Notes: generated by a model not told the origin, from the letters alone. 64,000 nt of DNA from Chionis minor (GCA_013398295.1 VZSF01010488.1:372001-436000), one strand, 5' to 3'; positions 12,500-24,609 are shown, counted from the first letter of the stretch. A program made the numbers and translations.

Positions 12500-13810
12500 T
12501 ATGTAGCAGACAATCTTTCAGGTAAGACAAGCAAATGAATGCCTTTCCATTGGCCTCATCTGTAGGCATGGGCTTTGTATTTGGTGTGGTGGTGCACACA
12601 GGCACCCCTATTTGGGCTACTTGCTGCTTGGTGTGATTCCCTATCCCTGTGTCACATACCAAACTAGGAGAAGTCAGGCACGGATTGGGAAAGACAAAGG
12701 ACCAGAGCATTCCTTTAATGCGCCTGGCTCCTGCTTCCCCTGTTGCCTGGAAATAGTAATGACAACCAATCACCCCCTCACAGCCTAGTACATCTGTACC
12801 TGGGTCATGGCCCAAAGCGGGGTGATACCAGAACTCCAAAATCTAGCAAGTTCTGGATTTGCACAACTAGTGGAAAGCACCAGAATATCCCATTGTCTGA
12901 GTTGGGCCACAGTGGAAAAATACTTGACAAAAGTCAATTATCTCAGACCCTGTAAGTAGCAATTCTAGCGAGACTCTGAGCCCTTCTGGATCACAGCGGA
13001 CTGTCACCAGCATCCCTCTGAGTTGGGACACTGCTCAGGCAAACACCTCAAGGATTAAAAGGCCAGGGCAAGTCAACCCCTCTCGAGTCTCAGTTATTGC
13101 CCACTGAAGAATGCCGATGTATTGTGAGTATTTACTCCAAACTCGAAGAGGGAAATCTTAACTACAGGCTAGTCTCTCTCTTTCATCCTCCTCTCTATAC
13201 ACACATTAGCTCTAACGAGTGTGGATGCTCTTATACTTTACTGGATCCAAATATTTGTCTGTGCACATGTAAAACGGGGCACGCATCGCCTCATTGGAGT
13301 CACCTGTTGCGAAGGGACCTTTGTCCTAGCAGTTAAAAACTCGGGTGTGGCTGTGTGTGCAACCCCTCAAGTGGTGCGAGGTTGCACATTTGTGCTTATA
13401 TGTGTATGTATTGATTTGGGATACCTTGTAGTAAGCTAATGTGAATCTTGCCATTTTTAAGTCTGTAATTAAGTCGCTGTTCAATTATTTTGTTAAATCA
13501 TCTTGCAAATCCTTAAATCAGTTAATGATTAAGTGCTTCTAAAACTTAACCTCTTGATCTACCTCAAATCATTAATAAATTTTGAATTCCTACTAAATCA
13601 TAACCATGTCAAATATTCCCATCTCTGACGCTTGGTGTTCATTTGGATCAGGGCTCAAACATGCAGGTCCAAAAGCAGCTTTGATTGCCTTAGAGACCGA
13701 GGTGTCATCTCTCAGATTTAGGGAAAATCTGAGGGAAGGGAAAGAAGAAGAGAGGATTTCAACAGCATTGGACAAGAAAACCGTCCAAGCTATTCTGTGA
13801 ACCCCATCTC
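12500..13810 (+). mobile_element. Candidate ERV-L-type LTR and leader fossil
   Basis: This block differs in texture from its neighbours: a GC-richer left part and a TAAAT-rich right part. Signals in plus-strand order are CCAAT at 12766-12770, a TATA-like ATTAAAA at 13054-13060, repeated TTAAATCA at 13493-13500 and 13513-13520 with CTAAATCA at 13593-13600, and AATAAA at 13574-13579. At 13633-13649 TGGTGT followed by GGATC weakly resembles an ERV-L leucine-tRNA primer site. A perfect hairpin follows at 13711-13733. The TAATTAAGT and TTAAATCA words recall avian ERV-L LTRs. Ends and target-site duplications are not resolved, the spacing from the TATA-like site to AATAAA is long for an R region, and no gag, pol or env frame is present. 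It could instead be unrelated unique DNA. Confidence 0.4.
13711..13733. repeat. Perfect 9-bp hairpin
   Basis: CTCAGATTT at 13711-13719 and AAATCTGAG at 13725-13733 are perfectly complementary around a 5-base loop. It lies just downstream of the candidate LTR. If that call is right, this is the leader region, where structured RNA is common; otherwise it is a chance inverted repeat. Confidence 0.75.
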
Positions 13811-15107
13811 TCAATATACATGGGTATCAATTCTCAAAATTACTTCAAGAGACCAAATAAAGAGCATGATGAAATTCACCAAAATTTCCATTGGAAATGG
13901 ACAACGTCTATGATATAATATTCAGTTGTAAAAGCACAAGATTACAAAGATAATGAACTTCAAGCATCTGTCTTGTTCACCTACCAGTAGTTCTCACCAA
14001 TTATTCTCAGTATTATAGTGATATTGTAAACCACTGAAGAGAAAAAAAAAAAAAGAATGTAAGCAGTATCTGCTAGTTATTACAATAAAGTCAGAGCAGG
14101 TGAAACAGAAAAAAACAACACATGCACTGAAGTAAGAAAAAAATTACTAACCTGGCTATCACTATTGCTGCTAAATCTTGTCGAATTGGAACAAAAATAG
14201 GCAAATGACACCCAAAACTCAGGTGATACAAGAGATATAAAAAAGAGATAGTCCTAAGTCACTTGATAGTCACCTGCAGGTGAAAACCACAGAAATCCCA
14301 TAAGAAACGGTGCGCAAAACCTACCCTGCTTAGCTAAAAGCATGTCCACTCAAACGCAACCCTTTTAAAGGACAGGAAAGAAATTGCTAAAAAATTACTG
14401 TTGAAGTGCAAGCAATGTAAAATATGTTTCCTGCTGTTTGTAATGCTAGACAATGGAATCGGTTCCAAAATATCAACTTCACTTTTAGTATTTAATGTGA
14501 TTTATTTGCTACGAGGCATCAATCAATTTGTTAACATCAGGCCTAAAGGCTGATTTCTTGCTCTTTTTGCTTGGTTCCTTCTTTGACCATGTTTAGAGCC
14601 CCAATGCTAACCAAGAAAAAAAAGTGAGAAATATTTGGCTTATAGTTTTCAAACAATTTCCTCCAGCACAGTAGCCTGTACACTTTACTAAATTGTTGTT
14701 TCATTTCAGGTGTCTTAAATATTTAAATTACAGGACCAAAACTTAATGGTTTTTACTTAATTTTGCACTATAAAGTCAGACAAAGAGCAAGCTATATTTG
14801 CCAGCCTGGAGAATATTGCAAGATTTCAAACTTCCCGTTGTCCTCAATTGATACAAGGAAGCAAAATTCTGAAATTTTTTTCTAAGTAGAACTTTTTTTC
14901 CAATTGTCTTTATGAATCAATGTTTAAATATAGACATCAACAAGACTTTAAATACATTTGATATCTAAGCAAAAATTATTGTTTCAAAGTGAAAACTTTG
15001 TGTTTCAGATGTATCAAAAGAGGACTTGTGAAAATACTCAAAGAAATGGATTGTATCCATTTTTTCCACATAAGAGTTTAATAGAATTATTATACACAGG
15101 GTGAAAG

Positions 15108-15137
15108 AAAGGCTTTGCTCAAAGCAAAGGCTTTGCT
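15108..15137. repeat. Duplicated word with hairpin
   Basis: AAAGGCTTTGCT occurs at 15108-15119 and again at 15126-15137. GCTTTG at 15112-15117 also faces CAAAGC at 15120-15125, so the block is at once a direct and an inverted repeat. Confidence 0.7.
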
Positions 15138-15412
15138 GTCATAAAGCAAGTGCTTCAGCATTTTTTTCAAACTGGTCCTAATTCCAAGGAATACTTGTAA
15201 AGACTGAGCATTTCCCTCCAAAGCAATCACGTTTTGGACACATTTTCATTTTCAGATCAATAAATGTGTTAGCTATGTCGAAGGCAGGTTTGTTTTAGGT
15301 AAAAGCCAAGTGGGCATTTGTTTAGGTCAACAGACTGGCAGGAACAGCAAAACCAGCCATTACCTCTCTACCTACTTTGTCGACTGCAAAGCCCTGGAAA
15401 CCCAAGATACAC

Positions 15413-15428
15413 GCTGCTGCTGCTGCTG
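15413..15428 (+). repeat. Short (GCT)n microsatellite
   Basis: Just over five uninterrupted GCT units. Because the trinucleotide unit has no stop in several frames, it helps create the short overlapping open frames on both strands here, none of which looks like a real gene. Confidence 0.85.
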
Positions 15429-16257
15429 TAGAAGGACAAGTGGGAATACACTGGGCACTGCTCTTTGTTGCTGGAAGAGCCTCCACCACCTCAGCAATTG
15501 CTTGTGACAGCAAGACCAGTAAACCTTGTTCTCTGTAGCTCAATCTGCCTCATGCTCCCACCCTTCTCCCCGACTCACTGCTCTTCTCCTTCCTGCAGGA
15601 CAGCGGGGCAGAACCAGAGCTCCAGTACTGATGCAAGAGAACCTCAGTTTTGCCTAGGCCTCTGAGAACTCTGTATTCACACTCACTTGTCACGTCTCTT
15701 CCTTGAGGCACTACGTGATTGCTGGAACATGGGCCTTTGATGGAACACGGGCAGACTTCCTTTGAACCCAAAATACAGCACAGATAAAATTGAAGTTACT
15801 AAAATCAGAAAAGCAGTAGAGGAAAACCCTACCTAACCCACTTAGGTTTCAGGGAAAAGCCTCTCTCTAATTACAGATGTATTACTGAGGAAATGCAGGA
15901 GCATCTTTCTCTTTACTGAGCTGGCTGCCTAGATAAGTCACTTCTCATTAACAATTCAGAAAGATGCACTAATGTCTGAGACCTCAGAGGAGCCTAGATT
16001 TCTAGCTATGCTCTGAGCAAACTTAACTCATTCCGATTGCTTTGAGTTGCATGAAAAGCCATGGCAGTGGACGGTACTCACTTCTTACGTAGCCACTGAG
16101 TGTTTGAATCGCTTGCCCAGCTTCAAAAGAAAGGGCACCAAGTACTTTCATCCAAAAAGCTGGTATTGAAGGCACTGTCTAGTATGCAAAATCCACGGAG
16201 ACAGTGCAAGTGAGAGCTCTCATGACTCCATAACAGCATAGGAATACTACGCTATTT

Positions 16258-16301
16258 CTTAGGTAGCATCCTGCAAATCTTGCGTTGCAGAGATACCTAA
16301 G
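16258..16301. repeat. 44-bp imperfect palindrome
   Basis: CTTAGGTA at 16258-16265 is perfectly complementary to TACCTAAG at 16294-16301, and the inner TGCAA (16272-16276) faces TTGCA (16285-16289). The outer word contains the CCTAA/TTAGG core seen in the other palindromic repeats of this window. Likely a remnant of an old palindromic DNA element; the structure is seen, the origin inferred. Confidence 0.55.
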
Positions 16302-19300
16302 TGTCCACAGCAATCCCAGGCTCTGATTCCTGGCTTGATAGAGGAGTGTCGCTTGTGACATCCCTCTTTTTTGGCATAACCTACCTAGTAACATAACTAC
16401 CCCAGTGATCAGCACATGAGTTTTTGTGACTCCCAGACTAAGTACCGACCTTGCTCACTCTGTGTGTGGGGACCTTTGGAGTTAAGAATCCAACTTGCTC
16501 AGCAAAAATGAAGTATCAAAGAGGGTAGAAACTGGGGCTTGGATAACAAACTTGTTTTACATAGCTAGAAAGCTTTTATAGTCCCAGAATCGCCTGGGGC
16601 ATGTAACCTATATATTGGTCTGTTGCTAGACTGTTGAACGGAGAAAGTACATTCCCTGAGAAAAGGGAAGAGCTGATAAAGGAATTATATTCCATGTTTG
16701 CTTCTCTATTGAAAAGTATTATTTGTCTGAGCATATTTATTGTAGATTTAATTCCATTTTTGTTTGCACTTCACAGATACTGCCTACCAGCACAGATGTC
16801 CTATGTTGAAAAACATGACAATTTTGAAATGCAATTACTAGGCATATATAATGTCAACAGATGTTTTGAAAATATGTCCCATTTCCACACTCAGCAGGCA
16901 TCTGCTGCCTTCTCCCGCAAAACATCCGACATAACAGAAGCCTCTTGAGGCTAATGGCTTTGCAGTAGCCATCAGCCACCAGCCACTTTGGAGGATGGTT
17001 GGTTGTGAACTGCTATGGTAGTCTCCAATATGTTCAGAGGAAATCCCTTTGACAACCAGGCTGCCCATGCCAATATCAAACCAGGCTGTCAATGCAAACA
17101 TCATGACTGTTTTCAGCCACTCTTTAAAAACTACTCTGCCATGATTGTTACAAGAACATGTGTCAGCTAAAACCTATTTAATCACTTACCCATGTAGGTT
17201 TGATGCATTTACATGAGGCCTCTTTATACTACCTTAGCAGTGTAGAGCAGTCATAAAATGTATGCAAATGCAAAAAAAGTTTTTCTTCGTGTTGTGTCCA
17301 TGCCATGTCTGAATAACCTCCCCAGCCTTAGTGGTCTGATCTTCCCCATCCCACTGTTTTGTTGTCCATCTTAAGAGTACCCTGTGTGAAAGTAAATTAT
17401 TAGCTTCTCAGAGCAGGGAAATGTAGTTATTGGTATTGACAGCATTCAGAGAATGCAATGAAAAAATGCATTCATAAGAAAAATGCTCTGCTAAGGTATA
17501 ACTGAGAATTTCCTCTCATTCCTACTGGATGGGAAAATCTTAGCTGCTGTATCTCCACTATAGTGTTGCCTAAGAGTCACAGCTCCCTTTATAATCCCTC
17601 CTCTGTCTCAGGGATGACAGCTCTCAGAGGATCCAGATTACCTCCTCCCCTCTTCTCCCTCCCCACACACATCTCCTGTCAGTTACAGTTTGCGAATGCA
17701 TTCTCCCTGAGGAAGAACTAAGGCTTCTTCACCTTCAGATTGCTCACACCCAGGTAGCAGCCTCTGGTGCCTGCCGCTCCACTTTACCTGAGGTGGGCAT
17801 GGGTTCCTCTACTTCCTTGGTCTCCTCACAGGGCCAAATGATGACCTACATTGATGTGACTTTAAACTGCATTTTGTTTGATCTCTGATATAAGTTTGCA
17901 CGGTGTGAACCAAGTCTGAAAGAACAGTTGTTAGAATAGGTATTTTTACCTATGAAAATGGTAATCTGGTTTTGGATGTGGAAAATTAACATAGTCTTAA
18001 AAAAAATCATTAAAAATGCATTCTTAACCATAAACATCACTAAGAGACATGCAAATAAGCCACAGCTAGCAAGTAATCTGAAAAGACATTACCAGGGAAT
18101 TCATCATGGGGCACAAAAGCAGAGTAGTTAGAGCATCTTCGTGTTGTGCTTGAAATGAGTCGACTTCCTTATGGACTTCTGGTATAATCTCTCCTGCCTT
18201 TCCTTCAACACACACTTCCCCAGCCGGTCTACGTGAATGCAGACAAGGTCACAGGAGTGGGGAATTCAAGGACAGACAGATAAGATACTAATCACATCAC
18301 CTTCCTGCCTCTTATTGGTATGCTTCAACCATCCCAGCCCAGCAAGCCACCCTCAAAACCTGAAACAATGCTCAGATTCAGGGAAGACAGTTCAGGGCCA
18401 TCACTTCTTGTCTTTTTTATGTTGTCGCATTTCCCAAAGAAATCACAAAATATGTATAAGGTTTTCTACTTTCATTCCATCCCTCATGAACATATATGAA
18501 CGATGAAAACAGATACAAACCAACTAGTATCTATTGTTACTGTCCCTTACTTTGGGACAGCAAATTATTTTCTAATTTTAAGTACAGAAAATGGTACAAA
18601 AGTATATGCTATCTCTCCTGTATGAGTTTAGAAGGGCTTTAAAAATATTCTTTTCTGCAAGATTTGGAATCTGAGACTTCAGAGAGCATCTGGCAAGTCA
18701 AAATACTTACTGCAACTTTTGCAGGGGGTATTTTTTCATCTAACTTTTCACCTCTTTTCTAAAAAAAAAATCCAAAGATACTCCAGTAATCTAGACAGCA
18801 TCCCGTGGATGAGAGAAAGTAAAAAACAAAATTCATAAGTGACAACTTTAAAAACAACCTGCCCACAGAGGAGATTTTTTTTCCCCAGGTTGGCAAACAT
18901 GCTGACATCTGAGGGCTTAAGTCTCTGATTATTTTTTTGTTTGTTGTTTCCTTTTTAATGTACTGTGGATGTTTGCATTGTCTACATAAATGCCACAGGT
19001 TAATTAAGTATTATCTTTAAATGTATTTCCTTTTATCAGTTTTAATTGCAGAGGCTTTCAATTTCAAACCAAAGTCCCTTTTTGATGAAATCTTTAGAAA
19101 GTAAATAGAAGCTTCAGATTTAGCTTCTTATTAATATTCACTATCTTGTATACCTTCATTGTGTCTTTTTCTTTTCTAAAATTCATTATTTCATCTCTTT
19201 CTTCAGATTAAAATTGCTTCATGCTTCTATCCACTTTTGCAGTGTACCTATTGGCCTCTTCTCGTTTATATATATATGGCTTTGGCTAGAGCATAAAGTT

Positions 19301-20560
19301 AATAAAGTGGTGTTATTATATCTTTCTATTTCTTCCATGTTATATTATTTCTCTTTGATGATTACTGGGGAGATTTATAGTGAGCTGTCTAAAGTAGCCT
19401 CCAACACTGTGCTTCCAACTGCATGGTCACTTAATAAATCGGGCTTAATTATATCAATGTCATATCTGGCATCTCAGCTGTTTCCAATTGGACTAAGTCT
19501 CATGTTACAAAAACAGCATGTTTCATTCTTTGGAGTTTAGAGACAGATACCCAAAGTCACCCCTTTTGTGGTCTTTAACCAGTTGACGTCTTACTGACCT
19601 CCTGTCTTTTTTTTCATACAAAATAGTTTGGACAGGATGCTGGTAATGTAATAAATGTAATAATCTGTGAGATAAGGATGGTATTTCTGTAGGCACTTCC
19701 ACGTACTAAAAAAGTGTACCTCCCTGGGGAATACAGAATAATTCAGGTGTAGCACTACTCCACCATTTAATGGATTAATCCACTCATTACGAATACTCAA
19801 AGCCACATTTTTAAACATTTTATTTTTACCTTTCATCCCTCCATGTTTCAGGAGTCTCCTTACTATGTTGGCCAGGCAATAAAGTCCACCTACTTAGCTG
19901 TGCACAAAGATATACAGGTTTTATTTAATTTTTTGGCTCTTTTATTTATGTTCTGACATACCATTAACTTTCCAGGATACTCCTTTGTGAGCAGCACCTG
20001 TTCCTCCCCTAGTTCAACTGTAATTTTCCTTATCTCCTATGACTGATGTCTTTGGCAGATGTCTTTGTCTGACCTGAATACTCTTTAGCACCTGTCAGCC
20101 TTCTCCCGCTCCTGCTTTATGTGATCTCCCTAAACATTGTCCATTCTCTGTGGTAGCATTTTAGCCCTATTAAGGAAAGAGGAAGCATCGCTTTCTGTAG
20201 AAGCTTTTTGTTATTCAAAACTTTCTACAGTTCTGAGTAATTTAAATCCCCTGTCTTTGTGTCAGTTCTCCCACCACTGTTCTGAGATTTCAAATACTTC
20301 CCCTGTGCAGCATGTGTTGATAAACTGGGATACATTTCATGAAACTGTTGCTTAGAGGTGCACCTTTTTCCTTGTAATTTAATTTTGATTTTAAAAAGAC
20401 TCATTTCCATTCCTACTTCCAAATCCGTATGTAAAAGGTCACAAGAGTCTCCCAGGTCTTGACAGAACTTTATTGACATCTCAGGAAATAACCCATCTTG
20501 ATGCCTGTCGCACATACCTTTCCAAACATCACCTACCCAAGTAAGCAGCTTATTCAGACT

Positions 20561-20750
20561 ACCATGGTTTAGGTTGGAAGGGACCTTAAAGTCCTAGTTG
20601 GAACTAGTTGCAACCCCCCTGCCATGGGGCAAGGACACCTACTAGACCTAGTTGCTCAAAGCCTCATCCAAACTGGTCTTAAACACTTCCAGTAATGGGG
20701 CTTCCACAACTTCCCTGGGCAACCTGTTCCAGTGTTTGAGACTAATAACT
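20561..20750 (-). mobile_element. CR1 LINE, 5'-truncated 3' end (avian type)
   Basis: Read on the minus strand, this is the end of a CR1 retrotransposon. The frame from about 20740 down to the stop at 20648-20650 gives the conserved ORF2 C-terminal words KHWNRLPREVVE, LLEVFK and LDEALSN followed by a TAG stop. The CR1 3' UTR then runs to about 20561, including the region usually written as TTGGAAGGGACCTT on the other strand. The usual terminal 8-bp ATTCTATG-type repeats are decayed. The copy is strongly 5' truncated, as is normal for CR1. The intact reading of the C-terminus makes this the youngest-looking CR1 in the window, and it is the strongest evidence for a bird genome. Confidence 0.95.
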
Positions 20751-22054
20751 GAATTTCCCACTGCCAACTCTGTATCGCAGGAGTAACAATTTTACCACTT
20801 ACAGAGGGCCTAGTCTGAACTGCTGAGACCATTGAAATTTCCCACAGAAAACAAATTACAATGAATGAGCAAGCAAAATGTGCAAATTATCTTTCCAAAT
20901 TCTTTCTTTTAGGAAGTCCCAATTTATTATGACTGATATGGATTGCACATTTTAGATTTTTTTGCATATTTAAATGATTTTGTATTCTTTGAAAACATCA
21001 CAGACAGGCAACTGAATTTTAAGTGGTAGTGGCACAGTTCTCCATTTACATCCATTTTTCATATCATTTTCCCTTGTAGCAGTTTCCCTCAGGCTACAGC
21101 ACAGGCAACTAATCGTTCCAGGAACAAAACTTTGGATTAAAAGATTTTCAAGTCCATTACAGAAGTCCTAATGAAACTGTTTACTTTCAAAGTCATATCT
21201 AGCAATCAAACACAGTTCCTACTCGGGCTGTAGTCAGTCTTAGAAGTAAGCCAAGGCCTGACTTTAGAATATAAAGCAAATATTCTGCAAAGTGTTCTCC
21301 ACATTGAAAGTTCAGAGTAGTCCTCCATTTCTCCAGTTACAAGCCCTAGCTAAAGCCTTGCTACTCAATATCACACCTCACAGCCTCTCGTGCATATTCA
21401 CAGTGACTGTTTGGGAATATCTTTAAACAAGCAGTAAAATGTGCAGGAAAAGTTCTTCTGGACTCAAAGACACCATTAAAAACAGACTAAATTGGCGTAC
21501 TATTCCCATAGGTTAGGTTGACATTTTAAATTGTAATTTGGAAAAATGAGGGAAGAGATACCATTGACAGGAAAAGGGATGAGGGGGACTGAAGAAGAAA
21601 GAAAAGAGTGAAGTGGAGCTGGGGTAAAAAGCCTGTGAAAGGTGAAATTAACAGATTTCCCCTTTACAAGTAATCTTCTAACATAAATCACTGGAATTTC
21701 TCCTGCAGAGATAATCCTGAATTTTTTCATACTCTGAAAAGGCCATATAAAGATTCAATAAGAGCATGCTTCAGGCAAACTGTAAGTTCTTTTCTTTACA
21801 GGTCATCTTTTTAAATTTTCAGTTTCTGATTCGTTTTATTTTCTGTCAGATGTAAATAGAAACAGACCAGATCTTAGCTTTTATAAACATCACAGTCTGC
21901 AGAGAGCATCATCAGTACAATGTAGTTAAAAGAAACTACCCTTAGATATCCCATAGATGCCATTCATCTATTCTTGCACTGTTTTTTGATACTGCAGCAG
22001 AAATAAACTTGCCCTTGTGCATGTTCTGAAAAGCTTATTGCGCCACTTCGCAAT

Positions 22055-22140
22055 TAGGTCCTGATGTTGCAAAGAACTGAGGACCCTCTGCAGTCTATGA
22101 GAGCTAAAGATTTTCAACACCATGAGGGACTGGCATTTTT
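22055..22140. repeat. Possible palindromic repeat
   Basis: The left arm (about 22058-22085, with GATGTTGCAAAG and CTGAGGACC) is partly complementary to the right arm (about 22100-22138, with TTTTCAACACCATGAGGG). The wording resembles a palindromic repeat common in reptile genomes in which a GCAAAGTGCTGAG-type arm faces its own complement. The copy is very degraded. Confidence 0.3.
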
Positions 22141-22369
22141 AATTATTAAAGCTAGAGTCCTTGGGCAACATCATTCTCTAACTCAGAGCTATTATTTCCA
22201 GCAGTTCTTCTGATGAAGTATAAGCAAGTAGCTCTGGAGTCTTCTACACAGTGGGAAATTCAGAAGTAGTTTCATTGCAAATGATTTCCTACAAGTAAAA
22301 AGACACCAATAAACACAAAACTGTGATTTTCGATTTTCAGAAATGACCTAATGAACTGAGACAGTGAAG

Positions 22370-22933
22370 CTAATGTGCCCCAATTATATCAGGGAGGAAA
22401 GGGGGGAGAAAGAATAAATTAAAAAAGAAAGAACTTGGATTATAAGTGATTCTGATTTCACCCTTCTGAACGCTCCATTTTAATTCACAGTAAACTAGTG
22501 AGCAACTGAAAAGAGACTGCAATTTTCTAGCCACTGAGCTAGACAGTTTTAAAGGTGCATGGAAGGAGCATGCTTTAAAGGCAGGGTGGAAGGACACCAC
22601 AGCAAGTGGTCCTGAAGGCAGTGTCCCTGGAGCAGAAAAAAACCCACCAGTTGTGTCATCATCCTCTTCCAACCCACATGATGCGTTTCTTCTGTAAAGA
22701 GCCTGCTGTACAATGCCAGACACGTCACCTGTGTGGAACGTAACTTCAAAGGTGACACCTCCTCTCTTAGCATTTTCCTGAACTGCGCTTTTGAGACACA
22801 CACCCTCATCATCACGCAGAAACTCTTGACAAAATGCATCTACCTCGTACCTCTCCTTTCCATTCCTCTGCATGCTCCTCTCCTGCTTTATGGCCTTAAA
22901 GACAAATCCTAGAGCAAGTACAGCTAGAGACAT
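22370..22933 (-). other. Unassigned 187-codon ORF
   Basis: From the first ATG (complement of 22931-22933) the frame is open for 187 codons to a stop at 22370-22372. It is open a further 15 codons upstream without an ATG. The product would start with a short hydrophobic segment (MSLAVLALGFVF), carry an acidic patch (EEDDD) near the middle and end in a phenylalanine-rich tail that simply reflects the purine-rich plus strand at 22391-22433. I recognise no domain or family. A second minus-strand frame is also open across 22549-22839, which suggests a stop-poor composition rather than selection. No splice sites, promoter or neighbouring gene support it. Most likely a chance ORF; a lineage-specific gene or transcript is possible. 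Confidence 0.12.
22391..22433 (+). repeat. Purine-rich tract
   Basis: Runs of G and A with few pyrimidines, including GGGGGG. It encodes the phenylalanine-rich tail of the minus-strand ORF and explains why that end looks membrane-like. Confidence 0.6.
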
Positions 22934-23374
22934 GTTGCTTGACAGAGACAAAATGGGGACCTCTTGACAGACACGCAATATTACACAGACTAGGTTGGAC
23001 TTGCTTGGCTTGTCTCTGACTCTTTTCTACAGTCTCCTCCCAGAGTTTCCTCCTTTCATTTTCATTCCGTCTCTGCTGCCCTTAGCATGCTCAGTCCCCT
23101 TCATTTTGCCTCACTTCAGTGTACACCTCCCTACACCTTTGCACTACATTTCTCTCATCAACACCTGACTAAACCCTTCCCTAGAAAATGCCAAGAAATG
23201 AACATATCATTTGCCACCTTCCCGTTATCCGTTAAGGCCTTTGCTTCCATTCCTGGTTTCTTCTATTTAGGTTACAAACTTAGCACAGCAGGAATCGTTT
23301 ACCGATTCATGTGAAGGCAGTACCTAAAACAAGGGCCCTCCTGCTAAGGAATGGGAATAAATTTTTCTTCCTCT

Positions 23375-23455
23375 CCTTTTCCAAGACAAGAAGTAATGGA
23401 ATGAGGAACTTTACGTGAAACATTAGAAAACGCTTTCTAACAGTAGTATAAAATT
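23375..23455 (+). mobile_element. CR1 LINE ORF2 fragment, short old copy
   Basis: One frame reads KTRSNGMRNF, then after a stop NIRKRFLTVV, which corresponds to the conserved TRGNG..LRLDIRKNFFTERV segment near the CR1 ORF2 C-terminus. The DNA is about 80% like the matching part of the next copy (about 24184-24240) by eye. Because that copy starts further upstream in the element, this is a separate insertion or a duplicated piece. Ends are uncertain. Confidence 0.75.
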
Positions 23456-23684
23456 GTCTTGCCTTCAGGCTCTACTGTAACAAAAGATGATTACTTCTTA
23501 TCCCAAAGCATGGACTCATGCCAGGAGAGATGCAGTCATTGTGCCTTGCCATCCCACAGGAATACAAGTGGAGAAAAGTCTGTGATTCTTTCCTGCCTCC
23601 TGTGTTACTGTACTGAACTATCCACAGACAGGCTCTGAGGTAGGAGACTTCATTTTTCACTATTAAAAAATGAACCTAATGCTT

Positions 23685-24350
23685 TGAAGAAGTGGTCTGA
23701 AATCAATAGGATGCAATTGAGTAAGGACAAGTGAAAGTGCTACATTTATGTAGAAGTAATCAACTGTATAAATAGAAGATGGAAAATGAGTCAGTAGGAA
23801 ACAGTTTGTGGTCTATGGGGGATCACAAGCTGAACAGAAATAAACAATCTCACCTCCCTGCAAAAACTATTGCACAGGTTGTACAGGCAGTATCACGTGT
23901 AAAATTTGTCTGTAGACACTCCAGAATTAGCAAGCAGCTAACATACTGTATGCACCTTTAGGCACTGTGCTTTAAGAGAGATGTGAAGTTCTTGCAGCAG
24001 TCCAGGGAGAGCAACAAGGTGGATTAGAGGGCTGCAAAAAGTGATCTGCAAGTAAAGATTGAATAAAATCACAGTTGTTCATTCTGGAGAAAGAAACGCT
24101 TAAGAGGAAATGTCATAACAGACTTCAACAGTATCCTGCTGAGAAATCAGCATCAATTGCTCTCCACATCCACAGGGATTAGAACAAGAAATAATGGAAT
24201 ATGGAGACTTTATATTAAGCATTAGAAAAACTTTCTAACATGAAGAGAGCAAAGCATTGGAACAGATTGCCTGGAAAGACTGTAAAATCTGTATCACTGG
24301 ATTTTTTAAGAATAGGTTCCAAACATGTTTTACCAGATTCTGTGATAACA
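23685..24350 (+). mobile_element. CR1 LINE ORF2 fossil, longer old copy
   Basis: Successive CR1 ORF2 words can be read in shifting frames. KKWSEINRMQLSKDK and KCYI at about 23688-23745 match the ..WSEINRMQFNKDKCKVLHL segment. MENESVGNSLW then DHKLNRNKQ at 23779-23850 match the stretch after it, with several codons deleted between. A piece near 24000-24045 matches the QRGNNKM.RGLQK region. FWRKKRLRGN lies near 24083, the TRNNGIW piece near 24190, and AKHWNRLPGKTV..VSLDFL at 24250-24310. Several frameshifts and stops make it a dead fossil of the reverse-transcriptase C-terminal region. It lies in the same direction as the short copy just upstream and opposite to the 20.6 kb copy. Confidence 0.9.
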
Positions 24351-24609
24351 GTTGTAATAATAACACCTTATGCTCCTCTCGTGTTTATTAACAAAGATCC
24401 CCAGGGTGCAGCTCCCCTCTAAGTAAAACATGCAGACAGGGAAAATTTACACTCCACTTTTCCAAACAATGAGAACAATGCCTCTGAGTTGAGTCTCCCA
24501 CTTACTGAGCTTAGGCAAGCCCTGTAAAAAGGATTGTGTTAGTAATTTGGGGTCTCAACTCCAGGCTCCCATCAAGCCATAAAGACTCCTCTGAGTGTAA
24601 CTCACCTGA

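Larger units (their letters stand above)
13811..20560. other. Non-coding unique sequence
   Basis: No gene is recognised. A 13-A run lies at 14042-14054, a (GCT)n microsatellite at 15413-15428, and inverted or palindromic motifs at 15108-15137 and 16258-16301. A strong splice-acceptor-like pyrimidine tract ends in CAG at 15596-15598, but no matching donor or open exon follows. A short (TA)n patch lies near 19265. The rest is AT-rich unique sequence in which I see nothing further. Confidence 0.65.
20751..23370. other. Non-coding sequence between CR1 copies
   Basis: Mostly unique sequence. It holds a possible palindromic element at 22055-22140, purine-rich patches at about 21560-21635 and 22391-22433, and the long unassigned minus-strand ORF at 22370-22933. 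No recognisable exon or repeat is otherwise seen. Confidence 0.6.

Noticed and set aside
12438..12839. 133-codon minus-strand frame
   Set aside because: It lies antisense to the candidate LTR block, matches no known protein and has no supporting signals.
15579..15780. Acceptor-like site ending at 15598 with a possible exon after it
   Set aside because: The pyrimidine tract is good, but no donor follows and the frame closes at once.
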